Assembly: GCA_001630475.1 (NCBI GenBank)
Contig: KV419396.1
Span: forward strand, 124,001 to 188,000
DNA from: Sistotremastrum niveocremeum HHB9708
Taxonomy: Eukaryota > Basidiomycota > Agaricomycetes > Sistotremastrales > Sistotremastraceae
Length of the DNA stretch: 64,000 bases
Direction: 5' to 3'
A program made the position numbers and the translations under genes. The notes below the pieces were generated by a model. That model made no database searches, was not told where the DNA came from, and worked only from the letters and a program-made list of their open reading frames with translations. Below, one piece after another: positions 10,701-23,832 of this stretch (position 1 is the stretch's first letter; every line of letters begins with the position of its first letter).

Positions 10701-13700
10701 AAACGATGTGGATGGCCATTTTGAAACCGTCCAAGCAAAGTTCTACGATCTCAAGATCATTGGTGTCTTGCAGTGGACCGGATAGGCCTGCGAGATACGA
10801 CATCCACGCCACCTCAAACATAGGTTTCACATGATGGTAATGAGAGGCACTGAAGAACTGATGTTCGGATGGTCGGCCTCGGTGCGATCGAGTCATGGTT
10901 TTGAACAGTGCCTTCAAATGACATAGACGATCAGAGAAAAAAGACTGTTGAGCTGAAGGAAAAAGCCAACCTCGGTTCTTGAAAGCATTCCGGTAGATTG
11001 CATTATATACGCCTCTTTCTGGAAGTCTCGGCCGACGTTGGCGATAGCTCCAGCCAAACCTTGGTTGGCGCTGGGTAAAGTGTTTAATAATCCAGCCTCC
11101 ACTTCGTCTTTCATCCGAATTTCATTCGATTGGATTTCATCGAATATCGTCCCCAAAAACTCTTCTGGTAGATTCTCGCCGTCATTGATGCCCCGATTGT
11201 TCTTGACGAAGTCGAGTTTGGTCATGCGGTTCTTCACCTGAGGGTTATGAGCGTCCGTATTGAGCATGATTGTCGAGTATGCGAGAACGTAAGCCGCATC
11301 TTTATATGTTGGTCAGACTTCTGCATCCGAGAAGAGGGTTGTGCGTACCAGCGTTCTTGAATGGGGTCTGTGAGTTTCCCTCGATGTACTTCTCAGCGAA
11401 TTTCAACATGAAGCGATCAATTTTCTGTGCCTCTCCGGGTAAGCGGAATGCTTGAAGAAACATACGAAGGGCATCCGTGAATGAGAGATCAGAGAAATCC
11501 AGAAGATCAACGAATGCATGCATAATGGCCTTATTTGCTTCCTCCCTGTTATTTTTTTGTTTCAGAAGAGCTCTTTGCCTAAAGAGTATTCATACCCTTC
11601 GCCAAGATATTCGCCAATCATCGTCTTGCTCAGGCCATCGGTGGACATGAGAAACTTGGCAATGGGTTCTGGCTCACGCGCCGAAATAAACCCGGCATCT
11701 ATAAAGAATGCAACTCCCTTCGCATCGATAGAAATGAACACATAGAATAACCACGGATTCATAATGAGACGTACAGCTTTGGGCTTGAAATTGAACTTTT
11801 TGATGCCGGCCAGTAGCGTTGTTTTTCTCTGCTTCGCATTTTGGAAACGATCCGGGTCATCATCCCGGAGATCTGGAGTTGAAACGCGGGAAGGGTCCCC
11901 AGAAAGTGGTAGTACCAGCTTCTCTACAGATGAAGTAGAGTGTCGAGTTTCCAATTTTCCGTTCTCTGTTTCCAAAGCCTCGGTCGAACTTGCCTTTTGA
12001 GCATCTATTATGCTTTTTGCAGACGTTGTTCCCCATGCCGCCAAAGACCGCAGCACAGAAACCAAGCATTCAAGGGCTTGTCTCTTTAATAGACTCTCGG
12101 ACAGAACGGCCCCATTTGTCTCCAAGGTGCCCGGCATGGACAGGGCTGATGTGCTCAAGGAAGGTGGAACTGCAGACCCGAGACTGTGATGCTTATGCGT
12201 AGGACCGAATGAGGGACTAGCCGCCTCCGCGGCTTTGTTATGATTGGCTGGTGACGCCTGTGAGGCCATTTTTGAGATAATGTTGATCACGCTTCAAGTC
12301 ATTGGTCAGCGAGTGGCGACAAGGCATTTTCGAAATACTTACCGCTCGTAAATATTTTCCAAAGCTTCGCTGTCACAGTCGTAGTTGATATAGATATCCA
12401 CCAAAGCTTGAGGGTCTTGGCTCAATCTCGATAAGAGGCTGAGAATGGAAGCTTTCTGTCTGAGGGTTGACATGCGTAGCTCCAGAATTGGTATGAAAAT
12501 TTCTGTCAAAAGGACCTCAATTTCTTTCTGAGGGGGGCATGAGCGACAGTCGTCGTGAATATAAACAAATTCTTGCCTTGAGCTTTGTGCGCATGCCACT
12601 GATAACCGTCCACAGCATTTCCACGCTGATTTCGAATATTTGCGGAACGCTACTTACAGCGTTGCGACTAAGACTAAGGCACAAATACTGCTTCGTTGCC
12701 TGCAGAAATTGTGTAGCCTCTCCAGAAGACCCCGAATAGATAATGGAAGTGGGATCAACGAAGACAGACATGTGAGAGTTGAGGACGTTCAAGATGAGGT
12801 GGAGGGAAAGCAACTTGGATCGCATGGCATGAGACTTGATATCACGCTCACTCTCAGTCGCCAGGGGTTTCATGGTCAGTTTGCAAAGAGCACGGAATAC
12901 TAGGAAAGCGTCTTTGACAAATAACTCGTAGGTTGACATCTGACGAAGCAACGAGACATTGTCGCCGTCGCCAAGATTATCATTGGGGTTCGGTTTTTCG
13001 AAGCTTCGCCTGGTGAAGGTAAGGACATGCTAGGAATGATATTTTGTGACTTACACAGATATGGGTGTTGGCCCAGGGGTAGTGGGCCGCAGTTCGCTGT
13101 GTGAGGTTGCCTGATGATGTCCATTTGCTTTGCCATTCGGCTTTTCAGATGGCGGTGATTCATCATGCGGCATTTTTCCGTCTTCTTCAGATTTCTCCAT
13201 GGGATCAGCATGCCCGTTCGTTTCCTCGTGAGGAGTGGGAGGAAGAGGTGTTGCCTGAGCCACCAATGTATCCATTGACGCTTCCTGCGAATTGCTGTTC
13301 GAAGAGGAAGCATAGGGAGATTGTGCAAGAGCAGCCTTTTCTCGATCAGCCTCGGCCTTGCATCTCGAGAAAACGTGATTGACGATCTGGGTGAGACCCC
13401 CTTGGGCAACCATCTGAGTCACGGGATCCTGGCTCAATAGAAAGACATTGTACACCGATCGCACAGCTTTCAGGAGTGAGGAGTGGTGTATAAGAATATC
13501 AGGAGAAAGCACCAAAGCCAGTAGAGCTTTCACTATCTGGAGTGAAACGGCATCAGGAGTGGTCTCAGTGTAGGCCGAGGTAACGGTGTGTGTTATTAGT
13601 TCTGCAAGGGCAGGTTGTACACCATCAGTCGAGGACGTGGGTGAATGCGTAGGGGACACAAATTGGAGTTGGGAAGGCGGATTATTATCACTGAAGAATG

Positions 13701-14433
13701 AGTAGGAGATTAACTTTGAAATGCAGTCCAGGCTGGCAACCATAAGCTTCTCGCTGCGAGTCTCGCATGCAAGCTTGAGGGCTTCGAAGACTATCCGAGG
13801 ATCAAATAATTCAGGCGGTCCTGAATTGATCATGTCGAAGGCACGTTTGGTGGCTTCGCGTAAAGGGGCTGAACGCTTCGCCTCTCTCGAGTCTTTGATC
13901 GTGTCAAGAGCCGAGGTGATCAGGACCGTCGACACCGTGTGTCCTCTTGAAAGGGTCAATGATCTTTGGTGGCTTGACTGAGAGGAGACACTGAGAGAAT
14001 TGCGAGTGGGAAGCACGGTTGGCGGAGACCTTGCGTGAAATCTAGTCGGGCTGGACAAACCAGCGGAGACAGGTAGCTCCTGTTGCTCTTTCTCCTTCAC
14101 AGGAGAGGCTAGTGAAATTTCCTGCATGCTGCCCTGAGGCGACGGATGGAGTGTCACGGTTGCGGAGTCGCTTCGTGAAAGTCGTTCTGAAGAAGGCCGT
14201 AGCTGGTCTAATGGTGTGACCGTTAGAGGCGCATCCAGTTCATGGGACTGTCCTTCGTGTTCTTCATGGACGTGTCTCGTTGCCTCTGGGCTGGAGGGTT
14301 GGTCATCTGCTTCCGCAGACTCAGAATCTGGGAGACGTCCGTTGAGAGCCTCTGCGTCCTCTGCTGTTGATTCAACAGAAGGAGGCAACTCTTTTTCGTG
14401 CAGGTTGCTTTCGATCTCTTCAGACCGTTCCAT
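7790..14433 (-). CDS. SEC7: Sec7/BIG-type Arf guanine nucleotide exchange factor
   Basis: Large trans-Golgi exchange factor for Arf1, needed for vesicle budding. Many exons encode roughly 1,800 residues. The catalytic Sec7 domain lies at about 11,000-11,800: [12 protein letters not shown] carries the glutamic finger and [16 protein letters not shown] the second signature. Upstream are the DCB region (about 13,050-14,000) and the HUS box ([14 protein letters not shown] near 12,360); downstream are HDS repeats, ending in [16 protein letters not shown] at 7790. The N-terminus ([19 protein letters not shown]) is an acidic Ser/Glu-rich extension of about 200 residues. I chose the Met at 14433 because the in-frame extension up to 14634 is basic and unlike a coding sequence. 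The gene is convergent with SLA1 (188 bp apart) and divergent from PRE8 (152 bp between starts). Exon edges in the C-terminal third were not all resolved. Confidence 0.93.
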
Positions 14434-14585
14434 GGTGGTTAGGGAGCGCAGAGGAGCGCAGCGCTGGTATCTTCGCCAGCCGAAAGAAAGTAGGCGGGTA
14501 AAGTGGATTAGGTAAGCACGCAGGAACGCGCCTGCGTAAACGAGACCACCAGAACGCGTACGCGTACACATTTCTCTTTGCAACC

Positions 14586-15553
14586 ATGGCCAGCGACGGA
14601 GGCGCATACAGGTAGACCTATTACCGCGAACCATTCTACAGAAACTTACAATTGGATGCAGTTACTCTTTGACCGTCTTCTCACCAAGCGGAAAGCTTGT
14701 GCAGATCGAACATGCTTTGGCGGCCGTGGCTCAGGGCACAACTAGTCTGGGTATCAAAGGTGAGACCTAGCTGTACTTATCCGTACCCTTCTCGTCTCAC
14801 TATATGTAGCCACGAATGGCATTGTCATTGCTACGGAGAAGAAATCCTCGTCATTGCTGATAGATTCGTCCATGCTTGACAAAGTCGCCGTCATTTGTCC
14901 AAATATTGGAATTGTTTATTCTGGAATGGGGCCTGATTTCCGTGTTCTGGTGGCCAAGGCCCGCAAAAGTGCGCAGGCCTACTGGAAGATTTATGGCGAA
15001 TACCCCCCGACGAAAGTCTTGACACGGGAGATCGCAACTGTGATGCAGGAAGCAACGCAGAGTGGGTACGTCACAGGCTCACAGTTGCTCTTTTCTGTTT
15101 CTCATTCTCGCCCATAGTGGTGTTCGACCGTTTGGGGTGTCACTATTAGTGGCTGGTTGGGATATTACGCGTGGACCTACATTATACCAGGTGGACCCTT
15201 CAGGGTCATTCTGGGCATGGAAAGCGAGTGCGATTGGAAAGAACATGGTGAACGCGAAGACTTTCCTCGAGAAGCGGTTCGTGCCACCCATGATTATGAA
15301 AGTCCGGAACCAACTGAACTGGCACAGATACAATGACGACATCTCCCTGGAGGACGCAATTCACACCGCGCTCTTGACTCTGAAAGAGGGTTTCGAGGGC
15401 CAAATGACCGAGAAGACCATTGAGATTGGTGTGGTCACCGTTCCAACTCCTGCTGAACTGGAAGCCAGTCAAGTAGGTGCAGCTACTGGTCGACCTACTC
15501 CTACTTTCCGGATATTGTCAGAGGAGGAAGTAAGAGATTACCTGGCTTTGTAG
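14586..15553 (+). CDS. PRE8: 20S proteasome subunit alpha type 2
   Basis: Alpha-ring subunit of the 20S proteasome core. Four exons (14586-14611, 14662-14759, 14810-15065, 15118-15553) sum to 816 nt, 271 residues. The first exon is only 26 nt. The N-terminal [20 protein letters not shown] is the proteasome alpha signature with the gate-forming tail; then [38 protein letters not shown] and [16 protein letters not shown] follow in the canonical order. As in all alpha subunits there is no catalytic N-terminal Thr. The C-terminus is some 30 residues longer than in animal homologues and ends [10 protein letters not shown]. It shares a 152-bp divergent promoter with SEC7. Confidence 0.96.
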
Positions 15554-15660
15554 TGACCGTCTCGCAATTGTATTACCGCTGATCGCCTTTCCCCCGGGTG
15601 ACTTGTTATAACGAAACAATTTACTTCCATTGGGTTAATTATTTAGTACGCCGTCTACCA

Positions 15661-17945
15661 CTACAGCGGCCAGGGAAGCTTTTCCCCGAAATTCCAATGA
15701 ACGGCCTTTATGGAGGTATACTCTTCCAACGCATATGATCCTAGCTCACGACCGATACCGGACTGTTTCTTTCCTCCAAACGGCACATTGTTGTTCAAGA
15801 GGTTATATTGGTTCACCCAAACCTTCAGAGCGTAATTGAGTGACTTGGACTTTGGTGAACGCAATAGATACTTACGGTTCCGGCTTCAAGAGCGGAAGAT
15901 ACACGCATACACTGATCGGCATCCTCTGAAACGAGATGTTAGATGATAATTGTCAAGATCATACCCACACTCACTTGAATGCAGTCCAGCGCCAAGACCA
16001 TAGGTCGTGTCATTCGCGAGCGCAATGGCTTCCTCCTCGGTCTGGAATTTTCCTATGGCTAGAACTGGCCCAAAGATCTCCTCCTTGACCTTGAAAAATG
16101 GTCATGAGCTTGGCGTGCAGCGTACCAGTATGAAACTAAGACTCACAATCTTCATTTCCGGTTTAACATTGGTGAAAACTGAGAACGATATTCAGCCAAT
16201 TCCTTGACATTGTTAGCTATAAAGACTCACTAGTCGGTTCAACAAAGTATCCCTTGCCATTCCATTTCTCGCCGCCACAAGCAACGGTCGCACCTTCCGC
16301 TTTTCCCGCAGCAATGTAATTAAGTACGCGCTCAAACTGAGTCTTTGAAACAAGTGGTCCTCCAGATACGTTATCATCGTGCCCAGGCCCGACCACGAAC
16401 TCCTTCGCTTTCTTCACAAGAATGTCGACGAATTTGTCGTATATCGAGTCCTGAACATACAGCCTGGAGCCTGCGGTACAGTCTTGACCGGTATTCCAAG
16501 TGATACCCATGATAGCCCAATTCGCCGCTGTTTGACATGGTTCTAGTTGTGTCCGTGTCATGCAGCGAAAGATTCTTTACCTTGATCCAAGTCGGCTGAC
16601 TCAAATATCAGATGGGGAGATTTGCCCCCGAGTTCCAGTGAGACCTGTCAGAATCTCAGCTTTCGCATTTGCATCACAAATACGTTAATTTTCACCTTCT
16701 TGAGATTACTCTTCGCCGCAGCTTCCATGATTTTGCGACCAGTGATGGTCGATCCAGTAAAGGCAACTTTGTCCACATCCAAATGAGAGGCCAAGGCTGC
16801 TCCTCCGACGCTTCCAAGCGACGGTACGGTATTGAGAACTCCAGGAGGGAATCTATTATTCACATGAGTGTTATTACAAAGTGGGAACTCAGTGTGCGTA
16901 CCCGGCTTCAGTGACAAGGACATTCAGTTTCTAGAAGCGATGAATTATCATTCAACAAAAGGACCCTTTCGCACGCACCAACGCCGTCAAGGGTGTGATT
17001 TCCGACGGCTTCATTACGATGGTACATCCCGTGGCCAAAGCCGGAGCAACTTTCCATGCCCTATGAGTGTGGTCAGCGAAGGCGCCTCTCCCCTACGATA
17101 TAACATACCACATGTTGATCGGATACTACGGGATATGCACTATGAGCACACCGTGAAATATCCAGAGTCAAACAGGGACGTACATTCCATGGTATGCTGA
17201 TTCGGGTATGATCAATTGAGTAACTTCTGAGCTGTTGACAAGTTACTTACATCTGACCGCAAACGCCGATGGGTTCGTGACGAGTAAAAGCAAGCTTAGT
17301 TTTATTGTCGACTTCGATCGTCTGGATCGACATTCAGCATGGAAGACTAACGACCGAGGCAAACACCAGACGTACCTGTCCAACAATCTTATCAGCCCAC
17401 CCAGCGTAATATCTGAAGCAGCCTATAGTGTCCGTAATATCGCCACCCCTAATAGAAGATCAGTACTGCGGCTCATGAAACGGGCAGATGTGGGCTGACA
17501 GAGCAAACTTGACAGGCTTTCCGTTATTCAGGGACTCCAGTTGAGCGAGCTCTTCGGAGTCGCGCTCGATGAGATCCGCAAGCTTGTTGATTAACTTGGC
17601 TCGTTCAAATCCAGTGACATTTTTTCCCCAGGTTGTCTTGAATGCAAGACGAGCTGCGGCAACGGCGGCGTCGATGTCCTTCTCAGACGCTAATCGCGAT
17701 TACTCAAGGCAATCCCCACAATCTGAGGATTGAACGTACCAGCTGAGACTTGACAGATCAGTTCTTCAGTTGCAGGATTGACGATGCTTTCGAAGATGTG
17801 AGAGTGGGAGCGCCGAGATTAGATAAAGCAGGACGCACTCAAGCTTTGGAGCTGAGCCTTCAACCCATTTGTCGTTTATGTATAGCCCGGTCGGAACAGT
17901 GACTTTCTTTCCATTAGGGAGGGTAACATCTGCAGTAAGAGCCAT
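15661..17945 (-). CDS. NAD(P)+-dependent aldehyde dehydrogenase
   Basis: Class-I-like aldehyde dehydrogenase of about 500 residues that oxidises aldehydes to acids; probably cytosolic, since the start ([20 protein letters not shown]) shows no targeting signal. Family motifs are spread over many short exons: the cofactor-binding [19 protein letters not shown], the general-base glutamate in [18 protein letters not shown] (about 16,590-16,645), the catalytic Cys in [14 protein letters not shown] (about 16,450-16,500), and the C-terminal [16 protein letters not shown] and [15 protein letters not shown]. All catalytic residues are present. At the catalytic site most relatives read GQxC with Cys, Val or Ile before Cys; here it is Asp. 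The substrate (acetaldehyde or another) cannot be told from sequence. Start codon is 174 bp from the divergent COX8 start. Confidence 0.93.
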
Positions 17946-18119
17946 GATCAGAGTAGTTGTGGAGGTCGTGAGATACGGGACTAACTGAACCGGAACGTTA
18001 TCAGGTGAGGGATATAGGGGACCCTTCCATTATCCTTAGCGCCCAGCGCCGCAACGCGCTTTATCGGCTATTCGTCACAGTCCGTCACAGCGTTACGGTC
18101 ACTCTTCATCTCAAACACC

Positions 18120-18473
18120 ATGGCCCTCTCATTGGCCCGCCCAATCTTACGCCAGAGCATTCTGCGTCAGTCGCAATCACTCGGAAAGCCACGTTTCGTT
18201 CACATTGAGAACAAACTTGGTGATGTGCGTTGCCAATCCATCTTCGACGTCCCTGCACACTCGCTCACACAACTCTCATCTGGTACCATAGAACATGCCC
18301 TTCAGCTATTCCAACAAGAGAGCCTTTGGAATTAAGCTCGCAGCATTCCTTCTCAGCGGGTTCTCTATTCCATTCATTGCCGCAAGTGTCCAGCTGTACG
18401 TTACCTCTTCCTCGTCGCCAATTCTTCAATTCAATGACTTTGTAACAGGAAAAGAGCCGGCGGCTCTGCATAG
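18120..18473 (+). CDS. COX8: Cytochrome c oxidase subunit VIII (VIIc-like)
   Basis: Small nuclear-encoded subunit of mitochondrial complex IV. Three exons (18120-18224, 18292-18395, 18449-18473) sum to 234 nt, 77 residues. The first 30 residues (MALSLARPILRQSILRQSQS) form a basic amphipathic presequence without acidic residues. The mature part begins near ENKLGDNMPFSYSNKRAF, matching the NxPF...KRAF core of the VIIc/Cox8 family, followed by one membrane helix (GIKLAAFLLSGFSIPFIAAS). The last exon adds only eight residues, ending KRAGGSA. Too short to show up as a single long frame. Confidence 0.85.
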
Positions 18474-18611
18474 TAATGCTGGGCTCCAATTGGGTCCAAA
18501 GCGTTGTTATTGCTACACAGATGCTGCCTGATAATACAAGGGATGATGCTACAAACCAATCATAAATTCTTGCTTTAGATGTGCAAATTGATCAAAGTGC
18601 AATTCGATTGT

Positions 18612-21600
18612 CTATGCCCCAGCATCAACCATAATGATATCACCACTGGCTGCAGCCTTCGCCTTCTCGATCCTCTTCGCTTCTTGTGCTTTCTCGCGAC
18701 AGTCGCAAACGGTCAGGAAGTCGGGGTCCCCTGCCAAGGCATCCAAGGCCGCCGCAGATGCTGCTCGAGAGGCCAGAGGAAATGTGATATCGGTGGCGCT
18801 GGAGAGAACAATATCGTGTATGACCACTGAAGCAAGGAATTAATTGCAATGCATCCCGAAAATGAAATGTCGTACCTTCAGCCGTGCTCCAATCTTCCCC
18901 ACGTCTGGCGTTGTTAGTATCAACGTTAATCATCTGTATTTTCTGACAACCCCGCCCTTGCACGAGCTCGAACAGGGTCTTGGTCGGGTGCTCTACAAGC
19001 TTTCCCTCCCTGATATGTGCATCGTAGAAAGGCAGAATCCGACGACGAAAGAATGCTTCCGTTCCCGAAGGATTAAACCCGTCAGAGACATAGAGGGCGC
19101 CAATCAGGGATTCTACCAAATCCGATAGCGGCTGCGATACCGGTTTTTAGCGACTGTTGACGTGTGCTGAGGCATTGGCTCACCTTGGGTTGTTCTAGTG
19201 AAGACCAATACTGGCCAGGTGGTCGTGCTTCCATCTCCGCCATTCGATATTCGTCCTGCTTTCTAGCTTCTAGAACGGAGACATAGTGTCTTATTTGGTA
19301 CGACAGCTCCGGAGAATCTAAAATCATATGATGCTGTAATCCAAGATGAACTGCCAGGGCAGCAAGGGTGTTGTTGGAAACCATGGCACTCTAGTACAAA
19401 TTTCAGGAACAGTTTGATATTTGCAAATTCAAGCAGACCTTCAAGACACTCAGTGGGCCAGGTCCGTACAGAGGATACTCTTTATAGAGATGTTCAGTTA
19501 CGACTATGTTGGATGTTTAGCTTGATCCATATAGCGAACGGGAGTTCTCTCACAAAAGTCAAGAATTGCATCTCCGAGGAACTCCAGACGCTCATAACAA
19601 GTGACTTGCAGACCATGTCTAACGGATGTGTGGGTCTGCAATGCGGCTTTTAGTCGAGAGCCAACCGCGAACAAGGCAGGGGCTGACCATGGCTTGGGCT
19701 AAGAACCTCGGATTGCGAAACTTCTGTCCCATCATTTCCTCAATCGTTCTCAAAGTCCCTGGCTTCAATTCTGCGGTTGTTGATGGCGGCGGGGGTACAG
19801 TCTTTCTCCCAAAATCAATCCATCCGTCCACGTGAGGAAGAGGAATATTCAGTCTCTTAGCGATACCCAATGCAGTATCTCGTCCTCCAGAGTAATAGGC
19901 CGCAGCAACAATAGCTTCGGATACGTCTGCAATCATCTAGAAAAGTATTTAGCATCCAGGTCACCTCTTCATCTCATACTCTTTTACCTTATCGCCCAAG
20001 ATCCTAGGTTCCCGCTCTACGCGTTCGGGCACTATACCAATCGGCGCAGGTTGCTCTGGCACAGCGGGCTGGGCCTCTCGATTGGAATCCGGCGTAATTT
20101 CCATCGCATCGTTATCGGCAGCGACGGGGCGCTCTAACATGGCTTCATATTTCCTGGCGGAGGATCGATTGACGATGGGATATCCGGGAGGAGGCTGCAT
20201 GAATGGCGGGATCCAAGATTTGAAAGTATGAACCGTCGTCTGGATATACTGAGATAGACCGCGCCTTTCCGCATTCTTGAGGAGGCAGAAATTACTGACA
20301 AGGCGCTGCCGTGAAAGATGCATTGCGCCTTCGGGCTCCAACGGACGTGTAACAAATAGGTATATCGAGGAGACGTATTTCAAAAACGCGTCACCTGAGA
20401 TCAGATAAGCCCACGAACGACAGATTTATGTGGGCGGCTCACCGAGAAGTTCTTGACGTTCATAATTGTACTCAATGCCCGCAGACGCCGACGTCAGTGC
20501 AGCGTGTAAATGCTTTTCATTAATGATGTGGTCAAAGTATTTCGCGTTAACCTCTTTGACCAAGAGCATTTCGTCTACTCGTCGCATGATAGAAGGAAGC
20601 AACAACACAGAGCGATAGGTACTGTGACAAGGTTAGAGGTTGTTCAGAGAGCGCATGCAGAGGTGCGATATACCTGGCGGGAATCGTTAAACGCCATGAG
20701 CACTCAGGTATCCGAACTACATCGTGTCGCGTCAGGTAGGGTTGATCGAGAATACTAGATGACATACATTGTATATCATTGTCCAAAGTTTGCTGCATGC
20801 TGAGGGGGGACAAATGGTTCAGAGATTGTAAGACTCTCACGGTTTCTATCAAAGGCTGCGAATCGTTCTTGAGCCCTGTGAAAAATGGACGCCGTGCGTG
20901 ATGACGCTCCAGAGGTGTCTGGTAGGTGACTCCATGCTGAAAAAGGATATCTGTTTAGTTCGGGAACGGAAAGCGCTCGAGATACTGACCACTGTGCTTG
21001 GCATTGATGAATGTGGATTCAGGTCTGGGCGAATACGGACGACCTGGAACCTGCGAATCCATTCATTGGCCCGGTCCTGCACAATGGCGTCCTCCATTAT
21101 CCGCTCCAGTTCTTCCACGGAATCCGTAGGGACCGGCTTTACCCAGTCGTCAACAGCTTCCTCGACTCTTTTCCAATCAATCTGAGCTTCTGTATGTTCC
21201 CCCGTTGATAAGACGCCAGTATCAGGCAGAGTCGGAGCGAAGAAGTACTGCATGTCAGCAACGTCGCACACCGCCGGCTTATTGCATACAAGTCGATAGA
21301 TTCTAATGGTGTACTCGCAGAGCTGATCAAGCTGAGCGGAGCTGATGGTAATTGGTGCCATAGCTTTTAACTCAGCCTGAACTGTACCCTGTGCGATGAA
21401 CAAGTCAAAGCCGGGTATATCGGGCAGAGGCAGCTTCGTCAGAACGAGGACAGGTTGGAATTTCCCATGAAAGGTCTGACTAGTCTCCAGTATAACCTTG
21501 GTGGGGTACAATACACTGGTCTGTGCGGAAAGGCAATTAATCCAAAAGTCGGGGGACTTGCTGGGGCAGTATCGTGGTCGAGCAGGATTAGATCGTCGCT

Positions 21601-23431
21601 CTCCTTCGTCATCGCTGACCTCTTCTTTGACCACGGGTGATAGGTACGTAACCCGCTGACCACGAGTGCTCACTATGGGACCTCTTCGAAAAACACGGTA
21701 GTCCAACAACCCACGCTCGTACAGATCGCGGCAAAGATCGTAGCAAGCAGTGCGTCGGGCCAACCATCGTGATTTGCATCGAGATCCAACGAATTTCTTG
21801 TATGGCCATGACGTTTTGTGAGGAAAGTGGATGGTGCAAATAACTTTACGCTTCTTCCTCTCATATACCTCTTCGTAGGTGAAGAGGACATTGATCTCCG
21901 AGTTTTCCGACGTATCGTAGGGTTGAGCAGTTACCTGACAAATGACAGACACAGCATCTGCTGGATAGATCCTTCCGCCAGAAACACCTTCCATCAGATA
22001 CTGCGAGGGGTCATCTTCATCTTCGCTGTCAGAACGGTATGGCTCAATGTTCTCCTTGATTGTAGCAGGAGGGACCAGAGGATCGTCGCCTTTCATAGAG
22101 TCAGCCCATCGCTGCAGGTCCGGGTCCAAACTTGCTATGGCTGAAGTCACACGTCGATGCATGTCATTACCTCTTTCTGCTAATAGCACATGATGACTTT
22201 GCTGGTCCTTTGCTCTCGCACGTGATAGGGCATAGGAGACATGGCTTTCGTACAGATCATACCTAAGAGCCACGTCACACTCTGGTTCTAGATGAAGACG
22301 AGCTTCTTACCGGATCACACAGTTTGCCGGAAGGAATTCGATATCTTCAGCGAACTTCGTGGCAATAAGGAGATTGATCGTTCCCATCCTAAAGGAGTGC
22401 ATGATATCCTCCTGAAAGACAGGTTTCAGTGATTAGGGTCTGCGAAGTGGCGATGCTATTGTACCAGGGTTTCGTTGTCATTAAGATGCCCATGCACAGC
22501 TTGTGGGCGCAAGAACCCCAATAGTTCGTCAAGCCCTTTGATCACATCCGTTATGGTGTTCGCCACGATGCGTCGATGAACTGGGTCGGGTGTGAGACAT
22601 TGTTGAGATGGCCCGTAGAGGTTCTCACCAAAAATAATTCCGCGGAATGACTCGCCGTATGGCTCACAGGCCTTCAAGACTTGTATGAGTTTAAGGAACT
22701 TTGGGGTGACGTTGAAACCACGGGACGAGGGGTCTATGTTCGGCATAGCAAAAATGTAGTTTTTGATCGTGCTGACAACATTGGCTTTCGCTTTTGCCAT
22801 GTCATTGGATGTCTTAATTTTCTCTCCAGTTTCTGAATCATTGGCTGGAACTTCGACAGCTTCTATATCGTTCAGTGCCTTGCGCCAGGCCAAGTCAGAG
22901 CCACAGGCACCAACGTCTTGCAGTCTGATAGGGGGTAAGGCTCAGGATCACCCGAGGAATTAATCTATGCACTTACGCATGACGAGCATTCTTGAAAAAT
23001 CTCCGAAAATATCGTCGATCGGGGTCAAAGAGTAATAACTTGGAGTACAACCGAGTGATGCTAACTTGCGGTTGAGGGTCGTAAAACACCACGATCTCTT
23101 CTGCTCGATTGCGGACACGTTCTTCGAATAGAGGATCAAGTTTGAGACGCTTCGTAGGACGTTTGTCGTTGCCTGATGAAGCCTGATCAGCCTGATCTCG
23201 TTTTCTGACGCTGCCACTGCTTGGCTCTGCGCATGGGCCTGAAGAGCCGTTGGTCTGAGCAGTGTCTGCGCTGGTACCAGTGTGGGAGCCTAAGTCGACG
23301 GCGACAGCTGCTGACTGTGACGCAGCACTACCAGACAATACAGCCCCATCGTTGGGACGCAGTGGCTCGGTCTGTTGACTGTCACGTTTCCTCCAAGTGT
23401 TCTTCCAGAATTTGAACATCATCGCAGCCAT
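18612..23431 (-). CDS. Dicer-like ribonuclease lacking the N-terminal helicase lobe
   Basis: RNA-interference endonuclease that cuts long dsRNA to small RNAs. From the start: a low-complexity N-terminus with a possible nuclear signal (DKRPTKRLKL), a HEL2i-like insert region (SITRLYSKLLLFDPDRRYF), the second helicase lobe (FRMGTINLLIATKFAEDIEF, ESHVSYALSRARAKDQQS), the Dicer dimerisation domain, a PAZ-like region (about 20,900-21,300), RNase IIIa (ERQELLGDAFLKY near 20,440 and KMIADVSEAIVAAAY near 19,930), RNase IIIb (YERLEFLGDAILDF near 19,590 and MVESLIGALY near 19,110) and a C-terminal dsRNA-binding-like tail. Both RNase III signatures keep their acidic residues, so cleavage should be possible. 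No Walker A (GSGKT) or DECH motif is seen in the gene or in the 400 bp upstream. The first ATG, 23431, opens a continuous exon. Confidence 0.88.
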
Positions 23432-23832
23432 GGATTACTAGAACAAAAAGCAGCGGTAGAGATGAGGAGCAAGACAGACTCTGACTCAAGACCGGATGCT
23501 TCGTGGTCTAAGTAACGTGGCGGCGGTGATATTCTGCATTCAGCCGTTCAGTCGTTGCTTTCTTCGACTCGGAGGTGTCGGAATTCGGAAACTCAATCCG
23601 GAGTGGACACATTAATATTGGTTCCGCAGGCTGAGGCGCTGTCATTCCAGGCTGACGATGGGAGAGCATATTGCAAGGCTGTATCCCTGACACCTTGCTC
23701 TGTCGACAAACCACCGTCTATTACTTGCTCAGTAATGTTCAACAACAGCTTTGCCGCTCATAGAGCTGCAGAAACTGAGGATAATGCTGCCATGCCACAC
23801 CCTGTTCCTCGACAGCGAGTATCATCGGACCC
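23432..23832. other. Divergent promoter region
   Basis: 400 bp between the Dicer start and the start of the conserved unknown gene. Open frames here do not join either gene by plausible splicing, and no helicase motif is visible on the minus strand. It presumably carries both promoters. Confidence 0.5.

Noticed and set aside
14434-14634. Upstream in-frame start for SEC7 at 14634
   Set aside because: It would overlap the first PRE8 exon and add a basic, low-quality extension; MERSEE at 14433 is a better start.
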